64,000 nucleotides of DNA, taken from NCBI GenBank assembly GCA_033239525.1, contig BSYO01000020.1:6635892-6699891 (forward strand). The letters run 5' to 3'. The translations under genes and the position numbers were made by a program. Each line of letters starts with the position of its first letter. The first letter of the stretch is position 1. This DNA comes from Nepenthes gracilis. Taxonomy: Eukaryota; Streptophyta; Magnoliopsida; Caryophyllales; Nepenthaceae. The notes under the pieces were generated by a model. The model was not told the origin of the DNA, ran no database searches, and worked only from the letters and a program-made list of their open reading frames with translations. Below are positions 22,418 through 35,066 of this stretch, one piece after another.

Positions 22418-23271
22418 TGTTATATTTCGGGTCTTCGATTGTCGTACGGATTAGGAAGCTTTCGGATTCTTAACTGTTCTAAAGCGTTTGCGGAAGGGTC
22501 TGGTCTCCATCTCTGTTAACCTGAGGCCCGTACAACACAATCAACGAACAAGAGATCAGAGGTCCAGTGAAATTTCTCCTACCAAGGCCACTCTGACGCT
22601 CAAGTCAGCAAATTCCCACAATGAGCAAAAATGGGGCGCATGCTAAGAGGTGCATGGAAGTATGCTGCAAATGCGTGGATGATGCGTGTTTGTTTATGTG
22701 GGAGAGTAATGAGCGGGTGGTGGGAGGCCTGGCTCCCTAGGTGCACCGCTGTGGGTGGTTGACTTCCTATCGGCTGAGAAGGCTCAGGAGTTTGGATCCG
22801 GAGGATAGCTGGTAAGCTTAAGGCTTGCGACATTGAGTCGATTATCTCGGATCTGATCCCTCCCCTCTTCGTTGAAGAAGAGGGGTTTTATTGGTCCCCT
22901 GATGAGGGGCTTTTGGGTGCGAGAATTTCTGTTGCTAGGGTTCATTGGCCACTGATTGCTGTCGACGATTGCCGGCGTGTCGGCTGTAGTTTTGCGGTGG
23001 CAGGTAGACTACCGGGTGTTGCTGACCATGCTTGGTCTCCCCCTTGAGCTGAGATTGGTGGGTCACCTGTAGGCGGCCTCCTGAATCGCAGATGGCAGCT
23101 TGATAGTTTCTCCATTGGCTTGTTTCTCCTACTCTTTTGTCCTTTTTCGGCAGCTGCATTAATGAGTTGTAAGAAGTGCTGATTGGTTGCTGATGGTGGG
23201 CTGCCACGTAGACGTCCCGTGTCGTTGGGCTGGGCTCCAGATTTTCTTGGGCTTTAGTATTGGACCCAACA
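22418..23271 (-). repeat. 5' LTR of the Tat element
   Basis: The 854-bp copy matches 10793-11647 and ends (plus strand) in CCCAACA followed by the target duplication AGACT. A CCAATAAAACC motif on the minus strand near 22885 is a candidate TATA box. Confidence 0.92.
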
Positions 23272-23276
23272 AGACT

Positions 23277-25308
23277 ATAAATGGGGCTTATCGGCCCAAG
23301 CCTAAAGTGCAAAAAACTGAAATAATTATCCAAGATATAAATTCAACCTAAATAGAATATCTAAAAATAAAATATAATATTTTAAACTATTTATTTTCAA
23401 ATAGCTCTCCATTTAAAATCTTACAAAAGATTTAACTCGCTACTTTAAAAAGTTATAAAAATTGATAATAATGAGCCCAATACTCTCCAAATTTGATTTA
23501 TATCGATGGATATACTTGAATAAAATATGAAAAAAATAATAATTATTAAATATGAAAATACTGAAAGTGTTACAATACGATGAAAATATCCCCAAAAAAT
23601 ATAAAAATTAAGAATCAGTAAAATTCTCATCAATGAGGATTGAATACCGAAGATCGGATTGTAAATATTTTCATGTAGCCTTAGGGCGACTATTCAAAAT
23701 TTATAGGTGAGTAGACTATATATTATTTTCTATAGATAAAATTGAGTATCATTTTTCTAACTCATTGATATTATGCCTGTTCTTAAATTTGTAAAAAAAA
23801 AAGTATACTATAATATGTTTGAATATTTTCGTTAGTTCTCCATAATGATTCTAATGTTGTCAAAATAATATATATATATATAACAAATAACAAAAATATA
23901 AACTTTTGTAAATTAAGAGAAAATAATTAATTTTTACACATTTTAAAGTAAAATTTTCGAACATAATCTTTTATAATCTCAAGATTTTTAAATAAAATAT
24001 ATATGCATACAAAATAATCGCAGAAAAGATGATAAAAAGTCATATGCATGCATGCATGTTTAAACAAAAATCAAAACAATTAATCTTAATGCTTTAATAA
24101 AAAATAAAAAAAAATTTAAATATACTTATCTTAAATTAAAAAATAACCATATTTAATATGAAAAAGCTTTGAAACCACCATCCTTCGCTTTTTCTCTTAT
24201 CTTTTCTCTCCTTTTTCCTCTATTATTTCCTCCATTCTCAAAACTTAGCCGAAAATGATTCATAAACCATGAAGGATAGCTTATATAATTTGACTAGCGC
24301 ACGAGCTATGATTGTGCACTTACCAGGTATAAAGACAAAATGCATATACGTATGAGTGTCTCTTATACCACATACATGCGCGGTCTATTTTGCTAATCTC
24401 TGCATAGGCATATCTTTACTATATACTAGCGTTGTCGGCCTTGCAAATCCTTGCACGAGCATATTTCTGTCATGCACAAATACATATTTTCCTAACCACG
24501 CGTAACCATCACACATACACCTTTTTCTTCAATTAATAAATTTTTATTAAAATATGTAATTACTTTTAATAAATTTCTTAATACTAATTGATTGTAACAT
24601 TATAATATATAAATTATGAATTAAGTATTATAGATTTGATTTATAAATGGGAACGGTAGTAATCATTGACATGAGTAAGAGGGATGGCCAATAATTATGG
24701 CTTGTACTAGAATATTTATTCCTTAACTTCAAAACTAAAAAAATATAATCCCTTATTTTCTTAGTTCTTCCCATTAATATGGTAATGGTTTTATCGACCT
24801 TAAAATTCCAAGCAAATAATTCTCTAGAAGAAAAAAAAAACATTCATGATTTTGAGATTAAGATTAATAAAATAATAAATAATTAGATAATAAAGTGTCA
24901 AATTTATGTGAAAACTTTTATGTAAAACAAACCATGTACAAAAGAGGCATTTCTCTATTCTGGACATATAAGTTGTAAGATGATAGCCAGCTACAAATTA
25001 TGCTTCAAAATCACTATCAAAACCTAGTACAAATTTCATATGAATAGTATAACCGATGGGTTAAAAATAAAACATATTCATATCATCTATAGCAATCGAA
25101 ATTAATGGTGAACTGCATTTTTGAACTTTGAGCCTGATCCCTTGAGTAGTACCACTAACTTTTGTTTAAAATTTGAATCGTTATTCCCTGTCCATGGCAT
25201 CAAACTAAATGTCCTTAATATTTTTGAAATCATTATTCTTGAACGGGGTATTTCATGGAGCTACGAATCGACATTGAAGTGAACTCTTCTTCTCCTCTCA
25301 AAACGCAG
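23277..25308. other. AT-rich DNA upstream of the TBL exons, no exon seen
   Basis: I searched for the N-terminal part of a TBL gene (a signal anchor and the Cys-rich CD-x-F...WRWQP segment) and found none. The sequence is AT-rich with a (TA)n run near 23870. Confidence 0.55.
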
Positions 25309-27908
25309 TTTCAATGCGACAGTAATGCTCGAGGCTCTCCGTGGCAAAAGAATGCTGTTCGTCGGCGATTCGCTAAACCGGGGTCAATTTGTTTCACTGG
25401 TTTGCCTTATTCACTCAATCATCCCTGAAAATGCCAAATCCATGGAGGCTTCATATGATTCATTAACAGTCTTCAGAGTGAAGGTTACTTTCTCTACAAT
25501 GATAGAATTAGTACACGCAATTCATATATAATTAGTAATTTATTTAAATAATTAAATATTATAATTTTATTAATTTTATTAGATAAGTTATTTTCTTTAA
25601 CACGTATAAATTTTGATAAAAAAAATATTTTTATAATTAAAAAATTAATCATCTTCCTACCATTTAAAATGACAAAATCACGTATAATTTGTTAAAATTA
25701 AGCGATGACAGTTCTTTTTGGGTCATGTATCTCAGTTTTGATTTGAATTGAAGGACGTTTTGTCATTTTTTATTGACAATGATTTAAGACGCCCTCCAAA
25801 AATATTGTACACATTAACTCTCCATAAAAAATGACCTAATTTTTATAAAGAAAGAGAGACAAATGTGAGGAGAAAGAAATCAATTTCAAGTTGTTTATGA
25901 TAAGAACTTTAAATATAGATTTAAATATATTATAAATATGTAATTTTATATTATTAAATTATAAAATAATATAATAATTCTGAGATTAATAAATAGTTAA
26001 AAACTTATATTATCTTACATATGTTTTAGAAAAATGTAACATCCCAACCTTGTGTTGTTGGATATTAAGAAAACACCCTTTGAACATTGTTAAAACATCA
26101 CCGTTAGATATTAATAACGTATCATCGTAGAGTCTTTCAAAAACATTTGAAGTGTCTCCCAAATATTTATCACGCTTTGTACGGTATCTGGGTACCTAAT
26201 ACTGGCTATCGACTTCTCATTTGATGGTAGGAGTACAATGCCACGATCGAGTTCTACTGGGCACCATTTCTTCTCGCATCAAACTCCGATAATGCCGTTC
26301 AACATCGGGTACAGGATAGGATCGTCCGCAGAGGATCCATAAATAAGCATGGAAAGTACTGGAGAGGTGCTGATATAGTGGTCTTCAATACTTATCTATG
26401 GTGGATGACTGGCTCCAAGATGAAGATCTTGTAATCTCCTGTTCCTCGCACTTTTTTATATTTCTTTGTGATTATCCGATTCAGCAATTGATCATCATCG
26501 TCTCTTTGAACTTTTAAAGGAAAGGGTCTTTTGAGGACGAAGTGCAGAACATTGAGGAGATGACAACTGAGGAGGCTTATCGCATGGCGATGAAAAGCAT
26601 GCTGAGATGGGTTCAGAGAAACATGGATCTCAAGAAGTCAAGGGTCTTCTTCACTAGCTTGTCGCCTACTCATACAAAGTGAGTATAATTCACTATCCAA
26701 CAAACTATCGCACCTAACATGATACATATTTAATTTTTATTGAGGTTTTCATATATTTCAATTTTATACACTTTATTTAATTTAATATTTAAGATTTAAT
26801 TGTAGAAGTTATTATTAGAATTGTCTAAATTGATATAACATATATTTAATAATTTATTAAACTGATTGAGATTAATACAATCATATACTTTTATTATATT
26901 TTATTAGAAAATATATATCTTTAACAAGTTTAGCTTTTGATGAAAGGAAAGGAACTTATGTAATTAAAAAATTTATTACCTTTCTATTATATAAATGATA
27001 GAACTATTTATTATATATATATATATGAGAAAAAAATAATTTTTTTTGGATTTACATAATGGTAGATTTTGTATTTAAATATTGACTTTTCATTGATACC
27101 AACTTTAAGTATGGATTCGGAAAATCACTTATCTACTTTTATATAATTCTAAAACTCTCATTAACAAAAGAAAAATAGTAGTAAATGAAGAAAGATCTAT
27201 TATGAATTTTTTAAAAAAATGAACACTAAATATGAATTTAAATATATTGTTAGTGTTAAATTTTACATTATTTAATTGTAAAATGATATGATAATTTGAC
27301 AATTCATAAAAATGATTATAAATCTCATAAAACTACAATTTTTCATATTTTGCCTTAATATTTGATAAAAAGAGATATCATACATCACATTCAGAAAACT
27401 AGTCATCTTTTTGTTCTATAAAACCACAACGATAACCATCATTTTGGAGTCGTCATGACAACTATTTGGATCGTTTAATCTTGTTAACATGAATTATTCT
27501 GGTCGATATTTTATCAACAAGAACAATTTATAATGTTTATGCATAGGCTTCTGAATGTGCGCATGCAGGAGCACCGATTGGGGAGGTGATCAAGATGGAA
27601 ACTGCTACAACGAAAGAACCCCGATAGAAGATCCAATGTACTCGATTTTGGATTCTGGAACGAGCATAATGCAAGTGATCCGCGATGTGTTTGGCAAATC
27701 GACGGTGCCCATATCACTGCTGAATATAACCCGGCTGTCAAGTTATCGGAAGGATGCCCACACGTCAATCTACAAGAAGCAGTGGAGTCCATTGACTCAA
27801 GAGCAGCTGGCTAACCCTGTTAGCTATGCCGATTGTGTGCACTGGTGTTTGCCTGGCCTTCAGGATACTTGGAATGAACTTCTCTTCACCAAACTTTTCT
27901 ATCCTTAG
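25309..27908 (+). CDS. TRICHOME BIREFRINGENCE-LIKE protein, first exon(s) missing
   Basis: Exons 25309-25483, 26231-26430, 26520-26678 and 27569-27908 join in phase with GT-AG introns and encode about 290 residues ending at TAG 27906. The first exon begins in phase after ACGCAG and carries the GDS motif ([12 protein letters not shown]). Exon two reads [14 protein letters not shown] and [15 protein letters not shown], exon three [20 protein letters not shown], exon four [26 protein letters not shown] and the DxxH motif in DCVHWCLPG. This is the PC-esterase/DUF231 domain of Golgi polysaccharide O-acetyltransferases; it looks closest to the xylan-acetylating TBL28-35 group (inference). The usual N-terminal membrane anchor and TBL Cys-rich segment are not in the window, so the gene is 5'-truncated or its first exon lies beyond the retrotransposon. 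Confidence 0.85.
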
Positions 27909-28874
27909 AAATTCCAACACGGTTTTCTTTGATTTCATTCCATCAAAGATGGCTTTGTGGACGAAAGCGTATGAATATTTAGAGCATAAAATGAAGCAAA
28001 GCAAGAATGTCATGTATTTAACCAAAATTTTTTGTTGTAAATAAAAACGAATGAAGAGAATGGATTGATTCCTTAGACATGCCTACGAGCTTGAACAAAA
28101 TGGAGAGGCCGGAGTCTCTTCTTGTTCAAACCGACTAATGATGAGAAATTTTGTCCTTGATTCTAAACAAAAAATGAAGAAAACTAAACACAATATAAGC
28201 GAGAAATAGAAAAAATAAGCAATACGGAGATTGAAATGAAAAAATTATGAGACACAAAGTCCGATAGTTTTTTACTATGATAATAATATATATATGACAC
28301 ATTCTTTCCTGTGTGAAATTTTAAAATGCACTAACTCACAAAAGCAAAATGAAACTCATTTCCTCCTACCCTCGATGCTTATAGAGCTGTTCTTGTATAC
28401 ATATTTTACCAGTTATAAGTTTGTATACACTCTCTTTATTTATTTGATTCTAATACTTTGTATCACAGAGTGTTGAATAAGCCTAAATTTGTAGTCCTTA
28501 ATTTCTTTATATAGAATTTACACATGTTAAACAAGCGGTAAAAGTGTATACATTGCGGCATATGCTTAATTTCTGTCGACTATTGAGCATTGTAATATTC
28601 TTTTCAAAATTTTGATTTTGGGTAGTAAAAAAAATAGTGAAAATAAATTTATATAGCCAAACACGTCGGGAAAAAAATAAGAGTTTGTCATTGCATTTGA
28701 TTATTTCTAGCTTAAATTAATGGAGTATATTTCTAGCTTCTTTTTCCCATATGATAGCCATTGCTGCTGAAATGTTGCAACTGATGTTACGACATATGAA
28801 AATATGCCTGTGTAGCTGAAATCTTCAATAATGTTTGATCATCTAATCATTTTCGTTGAAAGTTTTCATGATAG
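27909..28874. other. 3' flank of the TBL gene, no further gene
   Basis: AT-rich sequence with possible poly(A) signals (AATAAAAACG near 28040). No domain is visible. Confidence 0.55.
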
Positions 28875-29172
<298 letters not shown>

Positions 29173-29347
29173 TAGTTTTGTTTTAGTTTTAGTTTTGTTT
29201 TATGGTTGAGAAGACAGAAACAGAGAGGGTGAGATAGACGTAGAGGGAGAGATAGAGGGGATGAGAAGACGAATTGGGAGCTACATTTTGTAAATAGAAT
29301 AAGCTGCATTTTGTCTGCAACTTGAGCTTCTTCTTCTTACGAAGAGG

Positions 29348-30117
29348 TGTTAGTTATAAGGAGCTTGTTTGAACCGTAATAAAACACGCAATATGCTAAG
29401 TCAAGCACACGAACAGCACGCACAAACAATAAAGACGAGATTTTTACGTGAAAAACTCCCTAAGAAACGAGGGAGAAAAACCACGGGACACGGAGTCCAA
29501 AGTTTCCACTATGAGTTGTTGATCGGTTACACAAACCTGGTTACACAAACCCCAAATCACCCAACAACAATATCAACTAGTGTGGACAGCCCGTACAAGA
29601 AGTATAAAGCATAAGAGAAGAGATGGAACCCGGTAGACAAGCTTCACGGTAGCAAGAGTCACGTACGTGGGATCACCGAAGACTGGAAACCGATTGAAAA
29701 CCCGAACGGAGGCTCAATCCTTCCTCTTCTTCTTCTTCTCTCTCTTTCTCTTTTCTCTTCTCTGAAACGGCGCTCAAAAGTGTTCAGAATTCGCCCTAAA
29801 AGAAAATCGCGCGTTTTATATCGCAGGCGGCCGCTCGAGCGGCTGGCGAGCATCCAGCGAGCGGCCGTTATTCTGGTTTTACCGCTCGAGCGCCTATCGA
29901 GCATATATCGAGCGGCCGACATTCTGGATTATCCGCTCGAGCTCCCAGCGAGCATGTGGCGAGCGGCTGACATTCTGGAAATACGGCTCGAGCGCCAGCG
30001 AGCACAAGGCGAGCATCCGAGACATTGAAACGTTTTCTCCATGCGGTGAGGATATAGACCTCCACCCGCCTCATCAATTGGGTATGGGCCCACACGGGAG
30101 TGACCCATAACCCAACA
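29348..30117 (-). repeat. 3' LTR of the copia element
   Basis: 770 bp, TG...CA ends, paired with 34188-34958. It contains a four-unit GC-rich minisatellite (about 29829-30025) and, on the minus strand, the TATA sequence GATATAAAACGCGC at 29810-29823. Confidence 0.95.
29829..30025. repeat. 51-bp minisatellite in the copia LTR, four units
   Basis: CCGCTCGAGC recurs at 29831, 29882 and 29933 and as CGGCTCGAGCG at 29984, each unit containing a second CGAGCG block and ACATTCTGG. The 12-base palindrome CCGCTCGAGCGG is at 29831-29842. The other LTR has the same array at about 34672-34865 with more differences than anywhere else in the LTR. Confidence 0.85.
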
Positions 30118-30131
30118 AACTTCCCCTCACG
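30118..30131 (-). other. Polypurine tract of the copia element
   Basis: The minus strand reads GTGAGGGGAAGTT directly before the 3' LTR. Confidence 0.75.
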
Positions 30132-31600
30132 ACTGTGTGGGGCCATACGCCGTCATCCCGGCGATAGCACAGCAAGTTGCAAGCTTCCCCTTCTGTAATG
30201 TCTTAGTCATCATATCTGAACCATTCTCCTCGGTCCCGATCTTTTCCAGCACTAACGAACCCATGTCAAAGACATTCCGCACCCATTGATACCTCACATC
30301 AATGTGCTTTGATTTGGCATGAAAAGATGAGTTCTTGCTAAGATGGATTGCACTTTGGCTGTCACAAAACAACACATACCGGTTCTGCTTGAGACCAAGT
30401 TCCCGAACGAACTTCTTCATCCATAGCATCTCCTTGCTTGCTTCCGTAATAGCAATGAATTCCGCTTCAGTAGTAGAGAGAGCAACACATTTCTGCAATC
30501 TCGATTGCCAGGAGACAGCTCCTCCTGCAAACATAACTAAGTACCCCGAAGTGGACTTCCGTGAGTCAACATCACCCGCCATATCTGCATCAGTATATCC
30601 AACCAGCAGAGGCTCATTGCTTCCAAAGCACAAACACTGCTTGGAAGTTCCCCGAAGATACTTCAAAATCCATTTTACAGCGAACCAATGCTCCTTACCG
30701 GGATTTGATAAATAACGACTAACAACTCCCACAACATAAGCTATATCCGGTCTCGTACATACCATGGCATACATTAGGCTACCTACAGCTGAAGAATAAT
30801 GTATACCTCTCATGCGTGCCTTTTCATCTTCGGTAGAGGGACATTGACGAGTACTAAGCTTGAAGTGATTGTCCAGCGGTGTGCTTACTGATTTTGCCTT
30901 TTCCATGTTGAAACGTTGAAGCACTTTCTCCACGTACCTTTCTTGTGACATCCATAGCTTTCTTGATTTGCGGTCGCGAAAAATTCTAATTCCCAGAATT
31001 TGCTTCGCCAGTCCCAAATCCTTCATAGCAAAGGATTTCCCAAGTTGTCGCTTCAACTCCGTAATCCGAGAGGTATTACGCCCAACAATCAACATATCAT
31101 CCACATAGAGCAAAAGAATAATAAAATCATCATCCGAGAAAGTCTGAACAAAAACATAATGATCCGAGATCGTTTTTTGATAGCCCTGACTGACCATGAC
31201 AGACTCAAACTTCCTGTACCATTGCCTTGGTGCTTGTTTCAAGCCATACAGACTCTTCTTGAGATGACACACCAACTTCTCCTTCCCCTTGACAAGGAAC
31301 CCCTCCGGTTGCTCCATGTAGATTTCTTCTTCAAGGTCACCATGAAGAAACGCTGTCCGCACATCCATCCTGTTCTACCTCCGTGTCAAGAATAGCTGAC
31401 CCAATCCCAAAGACCATCGGAATGGAAGACATCTTTACCACGGGTGCAAAGATCTCGTCAAAGTCAATACCCTTCCGTTGATTGAAGCCCTTCACAACCA
31501 ATCTTGCTTTGTACCTTGGTTGTGAGCTGTTTTCATCTGTCTTCAATCTGAAGACCCACTTGTTCTTCAATGATTTTCTTCCCTTCGGCAGCCTTGTCAA
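30127..31600 (-). pseudogene. Reverse transcriptase and RNase H of the copia element
   Basis: An open frame of 413 codons (30127-31368) begins at the RT core (DVRTAFLHGDLEEEIYMEQP) and includes KKSLYGLKQAPRQW, the catalytic YVDDMLI near 31100, GSLMYAMVCTRPDIAY, and RNase H with DSRKSTSGYLVMFAGGAVSW, CDSQSAI and a degenerate C-terminal DMMTK. The RT start (KNKWVFRLK, RYKARLVVKGFNQRKGIDF, EIFAPVVKMSS) lies in another frame from about 31600 to 31380, so one frameshift near 31370 splits the gene. Apart from that this half of pol is intact, in keeping with a young copy. Confidence 0.93.
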
Positions 31601-32836
31601 CTCAAAAGTGTGATTCTCATGCAGCGATGCCATTTCTTCTTGCATTGCTTCCATCCACTCCGCTTTGTGCTCATCCTCCATAGCTTCCTCGAAGCATTCG
31701 GGCTCTCCTCCGTCTGTGAGTAACACATACTCCTCGGCTGACAGACGAGTAGGAGGTCTTCGATCTCTCGTGGATCGTCGGAGTGGAACAGGCTCAATAG
31801 GCTCTGCAGTGTCAGGATGAATAGTCTCATCCTCATCACTATCGGGCACTGCAGTCTCATGATCTTCTTCATTTTCAGCAATGCCTTGTCTTTCGTTCTG
31901 CTGACTAACAGGTGTCGGCAGAAAATCTAATTCACGTGCCCGGCTGTCATCATCCTTGGAGACAAACTCTGAACCTTTGCTGATATCCTCTATAGTCTCG
32001 TTCTCAACAAACACAACATCCCTAGATCGAACCAGCTTCTTCTCAATTGGATCATACAAACGATACCCAAATTCATCTTCCCCATAACTGAGAAATATGC
32101 ACTGTCTAGTCTTTGACTCCAGCTTGGTCCTTTCATCTTTGGGAACGTGAACAAAAACCTTGCATCCGAATACACGCAAGTGATCGTAGGATACATCTTT
32201 ACCGGTCCATATCTTTTCAGGAACTTCACCATTCAAGGTACCGTGTGGAGACAAGTTGACGACATGAGCCACAGCCCTCAAGGCTTCCCCCTAAAACGAT
32301 CCAGGGAGTTTCGCCTCCGAAAGCACACATCGGACCCTCTCCATCAAAGTCTCATTCATCCTTTCGGCTACCCCATTCAATTGCGGTGTCTTCGGTGGAG
32401 TCTTTTGATGACGAATTCCATGTGATCGACAGTACTCATCAAAAGCTCCGATGTACTCCCCACCATTATCACTTCGGATGCACTTCAATTTCTTCCCCGT
32501 TTGCCTCTCAACCAAGGCATGAAAGTGCTTGAAGAACATGAGAGCTTGATCCTTCGATTTCAGCGGATACACCCATAATTTCCTAGAACAGTCATCAATA
32601 AAAGTGATGAAATAGAGTGCACCTCCAAGAGTCTTCACCTTGAATGGACCACATATGTCGGAGTGGACCAATTCAAGGAGATCCGTCTTCCTTGTAGATG
32701 AGTTGCCGTTGAATGTAATCCGTCGTTGCTTTCCAGCCATGCAATGAGAACAAGTCTTCAACTGAGCTGTCTTCACACCCCGAAGACAGTTTTTCTTCGC
32801 CAAACAGTTCAGCCCCTTCTCACCCATGTGACTCAA
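31601..32836 (-). pseudogene. Integrase of the copia element
   Basis: The frame 32291-32836 includes the zinc-binding CSHCMAGK, the first catalytic Asp in LVHSDICGPF, the second in CIRSDNGGEY, and the Glu in PQLNGVAERMNET, all three retained. A TAG at 32291-32293 replaces the Trp that normally follows at the end of this block; the same frame continues as 31337-32281 with the integrase C-terminal region (HVPKDERTKLE, FLSYGEDEFGYRLYDP) and the acidic linker. The stop is one G-to-A change on the coding strand. Confidence 0.92.
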
Positions 32837-33260
32837 CCGACGGTGCTACAAATCTGAAAGCTCCTCATCTCTAGCAACATGCACATCTCCCGCTGTAATC
32901 GAAGCTTGCAACATATACAGATTAGAAACTTTTCTGCACCGAGCCACAACTAGAGACCCTCTAGTCAACTTCCATGCTCCCGCGCAGAAGGTGCTGCAAA
33001 AACCCTCATCATCAAGCTTACCGGATGAGATTAGATTCAATCTAACATCCGGAACATGTCTAACGTCCCTCAACGGCAACTTGGTTCCATTACTTGTGGT
33101 GAGACACACATCACCATAGCCAGCAATACGGGACATAGCTTCATTGCCCATTTTCAACACTCCAAAATCGCCAGGAGTGTATGATGTGAAAAATTCTTTC
33201 CTTGACGTGACGTGAAGTGAAGCACCACTGTCCACCACCCAGCTAGTCTCAAGATCTCGC
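32837..33260 (-). pseudogene. Protease and pre-integrase region of the copia element
   Basis: The frame 32846-33238 begins WVVDSGAS, holding the catalytic aspartate of the copia protease, followed by KMGNEAMSRIAGYGDVCL and LNLISSGKLDDEGF. It ends at TAG 32846-32848 where a Trp codon before HRRLSHMG is normal. A frameshift near 33250 separates it from gag. Confidence 0.9.
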
Positions 33261-33271
33261 GATTCACCACC

Positions 33272-34135
33272 TCATCCTCTTGGCACACTAGCCAAAGATC
33301 GGCCCAGTAACAACAAGTAGCTCTTTCTTCCTCCCGAGTCTTGTCGGTCTTTTCTCACTACCTTCGGCATTCTCACGCTTCCATTTGTAGCGGTGCTTCT
33401 TGATGTGGCCCTTTTGCCACGGTGATGGCACTCCAAATTCCGATATCCTGACCGTGACTTGCCGCGTCCCTTTCTCTCCCGATTTACGATGGCGCTTTTA
33501 CTCCTTCCCCTGGATTCAGTAACTAGCACCTCAGAGTGAGAAGACGATGATGTCCCTTGTGACCGTTTGGACTCGTTCATAAGCAAAGAGGCAATAACTT
33601 CGTCCAACATCAAGGTATCCTTGCCGAACAGTAAGGTCGTGACGATGTGATCATAGGTGGCCGGCAAAGAGGCCAGTAGAACCAGTGCCTTGTCCTCCTC
33701 ATTGATTTTCTCATCAAGAGCAGCCATCTGCGTCAAAATCTGGTTGAATTCATCCAAGTGCTTCTCAAAGCTCCCTCCTTCTGATAACCTCAACCCATAA
33801 AACTGCTTCTTCACATGCAATCTGGTTGTCAACGATTTTGACTTGTAGCGGCTCTCCAATTTCTCCCAGATCTCCGCCGGATCAGTTAGGCCAATGACTT
33901 CTTGAAGAGTGTTGTCTGCTAGGCACAACTTAATAGTAGAATTTGCAAGATCCCTCTTGTCTTGCCAGTCTTCATCGGTCATTTTTTCCGGCTTTTCATC
34001 GATCTTCTTCAAAGCCTTCACTGTCCCCTCTCTCGTCAAAACATTCTTCACTCTCTCTTGCCAGAGAATGAAATTCCCCTGTCCGTTAAATTGCTCAATA
34101 CCAAAAGGTAGATTCTTCGACGAAGAAGATGCCAT
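33272..34135 (-). pseudogene. gag of the copia element
   Basis: The start is taken as the ATG at 34135 (MASSSSKNLPFGIEQFNG), 36 bases after the primer-binding site. The UBN2-type capsid domain is well preserved (WQERVKNVL, AEIWEKLESRYKSKSLTTRL, EKHLDEFNQI, SLPATYDHIVTTLL). The zinc knuckle is lost: after CHH an Arg stands for the second Cys, and a one-base deletion shifts the frame within the knuckle near 33400, so the last 50 residues are out of frame. Gag would form particles; this one would lack the RNA-binding knuckle. Confidence 0.92.
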
Positions 34136-34170
34136 TGATTCAAACAACTCACAAGACCCAACACAAACCA

Positions 34171-34185
34171 ATATCTCTGATACCA
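34171..34185 (-). other. Primer-binding site of the copia element
   Basis: The minus strand reads TGGTATCAGAGATAT, complementary to the 3' end of initiator methionine tRNA, two to three bases inside the 5' LTR. Confidence 0.92.
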
Positions 34186-34187
34186 CT

Positions 34188-34958
34188 TGTTAGTTATAAG
34201 GAGCTTGTTTGAACCGTAATAAAACATGCAATATGCTAAGTCAAGCACACGAACAGCACGCACAAACAATAAAGACGAGATTTTTACGTGAAAAACTCCC
34301 TAAGAAACGAGGGAGAAAAATCACGGGACACGGAGTCCAAAGTTTCCACTATGAGTTGTTGATCGGTTACACAAACCCGGTTACACAAACCCCAAATCAC
34401 CCAACAACAATATCAACTAGTGTGGACAGCCCATACAAGAAGTATAAAGCATAAGAGAAGAGATGGAACCCGGTAGACAAGCTTCACGGTAGCAAGAGTC
34501 ACGTATGTGGGATCACCGAAGACTGAAAACCGATTGAAAACCCGAACGGAGGCTCAATCCTTCCTCTTCTTCTTCTTCTCTCTCTTTTCTCTTCTCTGAA
34601 ACGGCGCTCAAAAGTGTTCAGAATTCGCCCTAAAAGAAAATCGCGCGTTTTATATCAGCAGATACTGGCCGAGCGGGCGGTGGCGAGCATCCGCCGAGCG
34701 GCCGTTATTCCGGGGTTTTACCGCTCGAGCGCCTATCGAGCATATATCGAGCGGCCCGACATTCTGGATTATCCGCTCGAGCTCCCGGCCGAGCATGTGG
34801 CGAGCGGCCGACATTCGGGAAATACGGCTCGAGCGCCAGCGAGCACAAGGCGAGCATCCGAGACATTGAAACGTTTTCTCCATGCGGTGAGGATATAGAC
34901 CTCCACCCGCCTCATCAATTGGGTATGGGCCCATACGGGAGTGACCCATAACCCAACA
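34188..34958 (-). repeat. 5' LTR of the copia element
   Basis: 771 bp, nearly identical to 29348-30117. Outside the minisatellite I count about seven single-base differences, all transitions and several at CpG, plus a short indel in a CT-rich run. Confidence 0.95.
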
Positions 34959-35066
34959 AGAGGCTGTCTTTTCTTGTTTTGTATGGGCTGAGGAAGGAGC
35001 TCGAAATTCAAGCTCCTTTATTTCACTCCCAACTGCTGTAATTCGAATTTCAAGAATGAAAGCAGA

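Larger units (their letters stand above)
10793..23271 (-). mobile_element. Complete but inactivated Tat-lineage Ty3/gypsy retrotransposon
   Basis: LTRs at 10793-11647 and 22418-23271 both read TG...CA and are flanked by the perfect 5-bp target duplication AGACT (10788-10792 and 23272-23276). On the minus strand the order is LTR, primer-binding site, gag, protease, reverse transcriptase, RNase H, a second RNase H, integrase, spacer, antisense gene cassette, polypurine tract, LTR. A second RNase H between the first one and integrase, and extra antisense genes between integrase and the 3' LTR, are hallmarks of the Tat lineage. All coding regions contain stops. LTRs differ by roughly 12-16 percent by eye, so the insertion is old. 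Confidence 0.92.
29348..34958 (-). mobile_element. Tnt1-like Ty1/copia retrotransposon, young but broken
   Basis: LTRs at 29348-30117 and 34188-34958 are nearly identical outside a minisatellite, and the element is flanked by the perfect duplication AGAGG (29343-29347, 34959-34963). On the minus strand the order is LTR, initiator-Met-type primer-binding site, gag, protease, integrase, reverse transcriptase, RNase H, polypurine tract, LTR, the copia order, and the protein resembles the Tnt1 group. The coding region has two nonsense codons and about three frameshifts. Few LTR differences point to a recent insertion, so the copy may have been mobilised by another element's proteins. Confidence 0.95.

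Noticed and set aside
23277..25308. Search for the first TBL exon
   Set aside because: No WRWQP-like or Cys-rich segment was seen in any frame; none is claimed.
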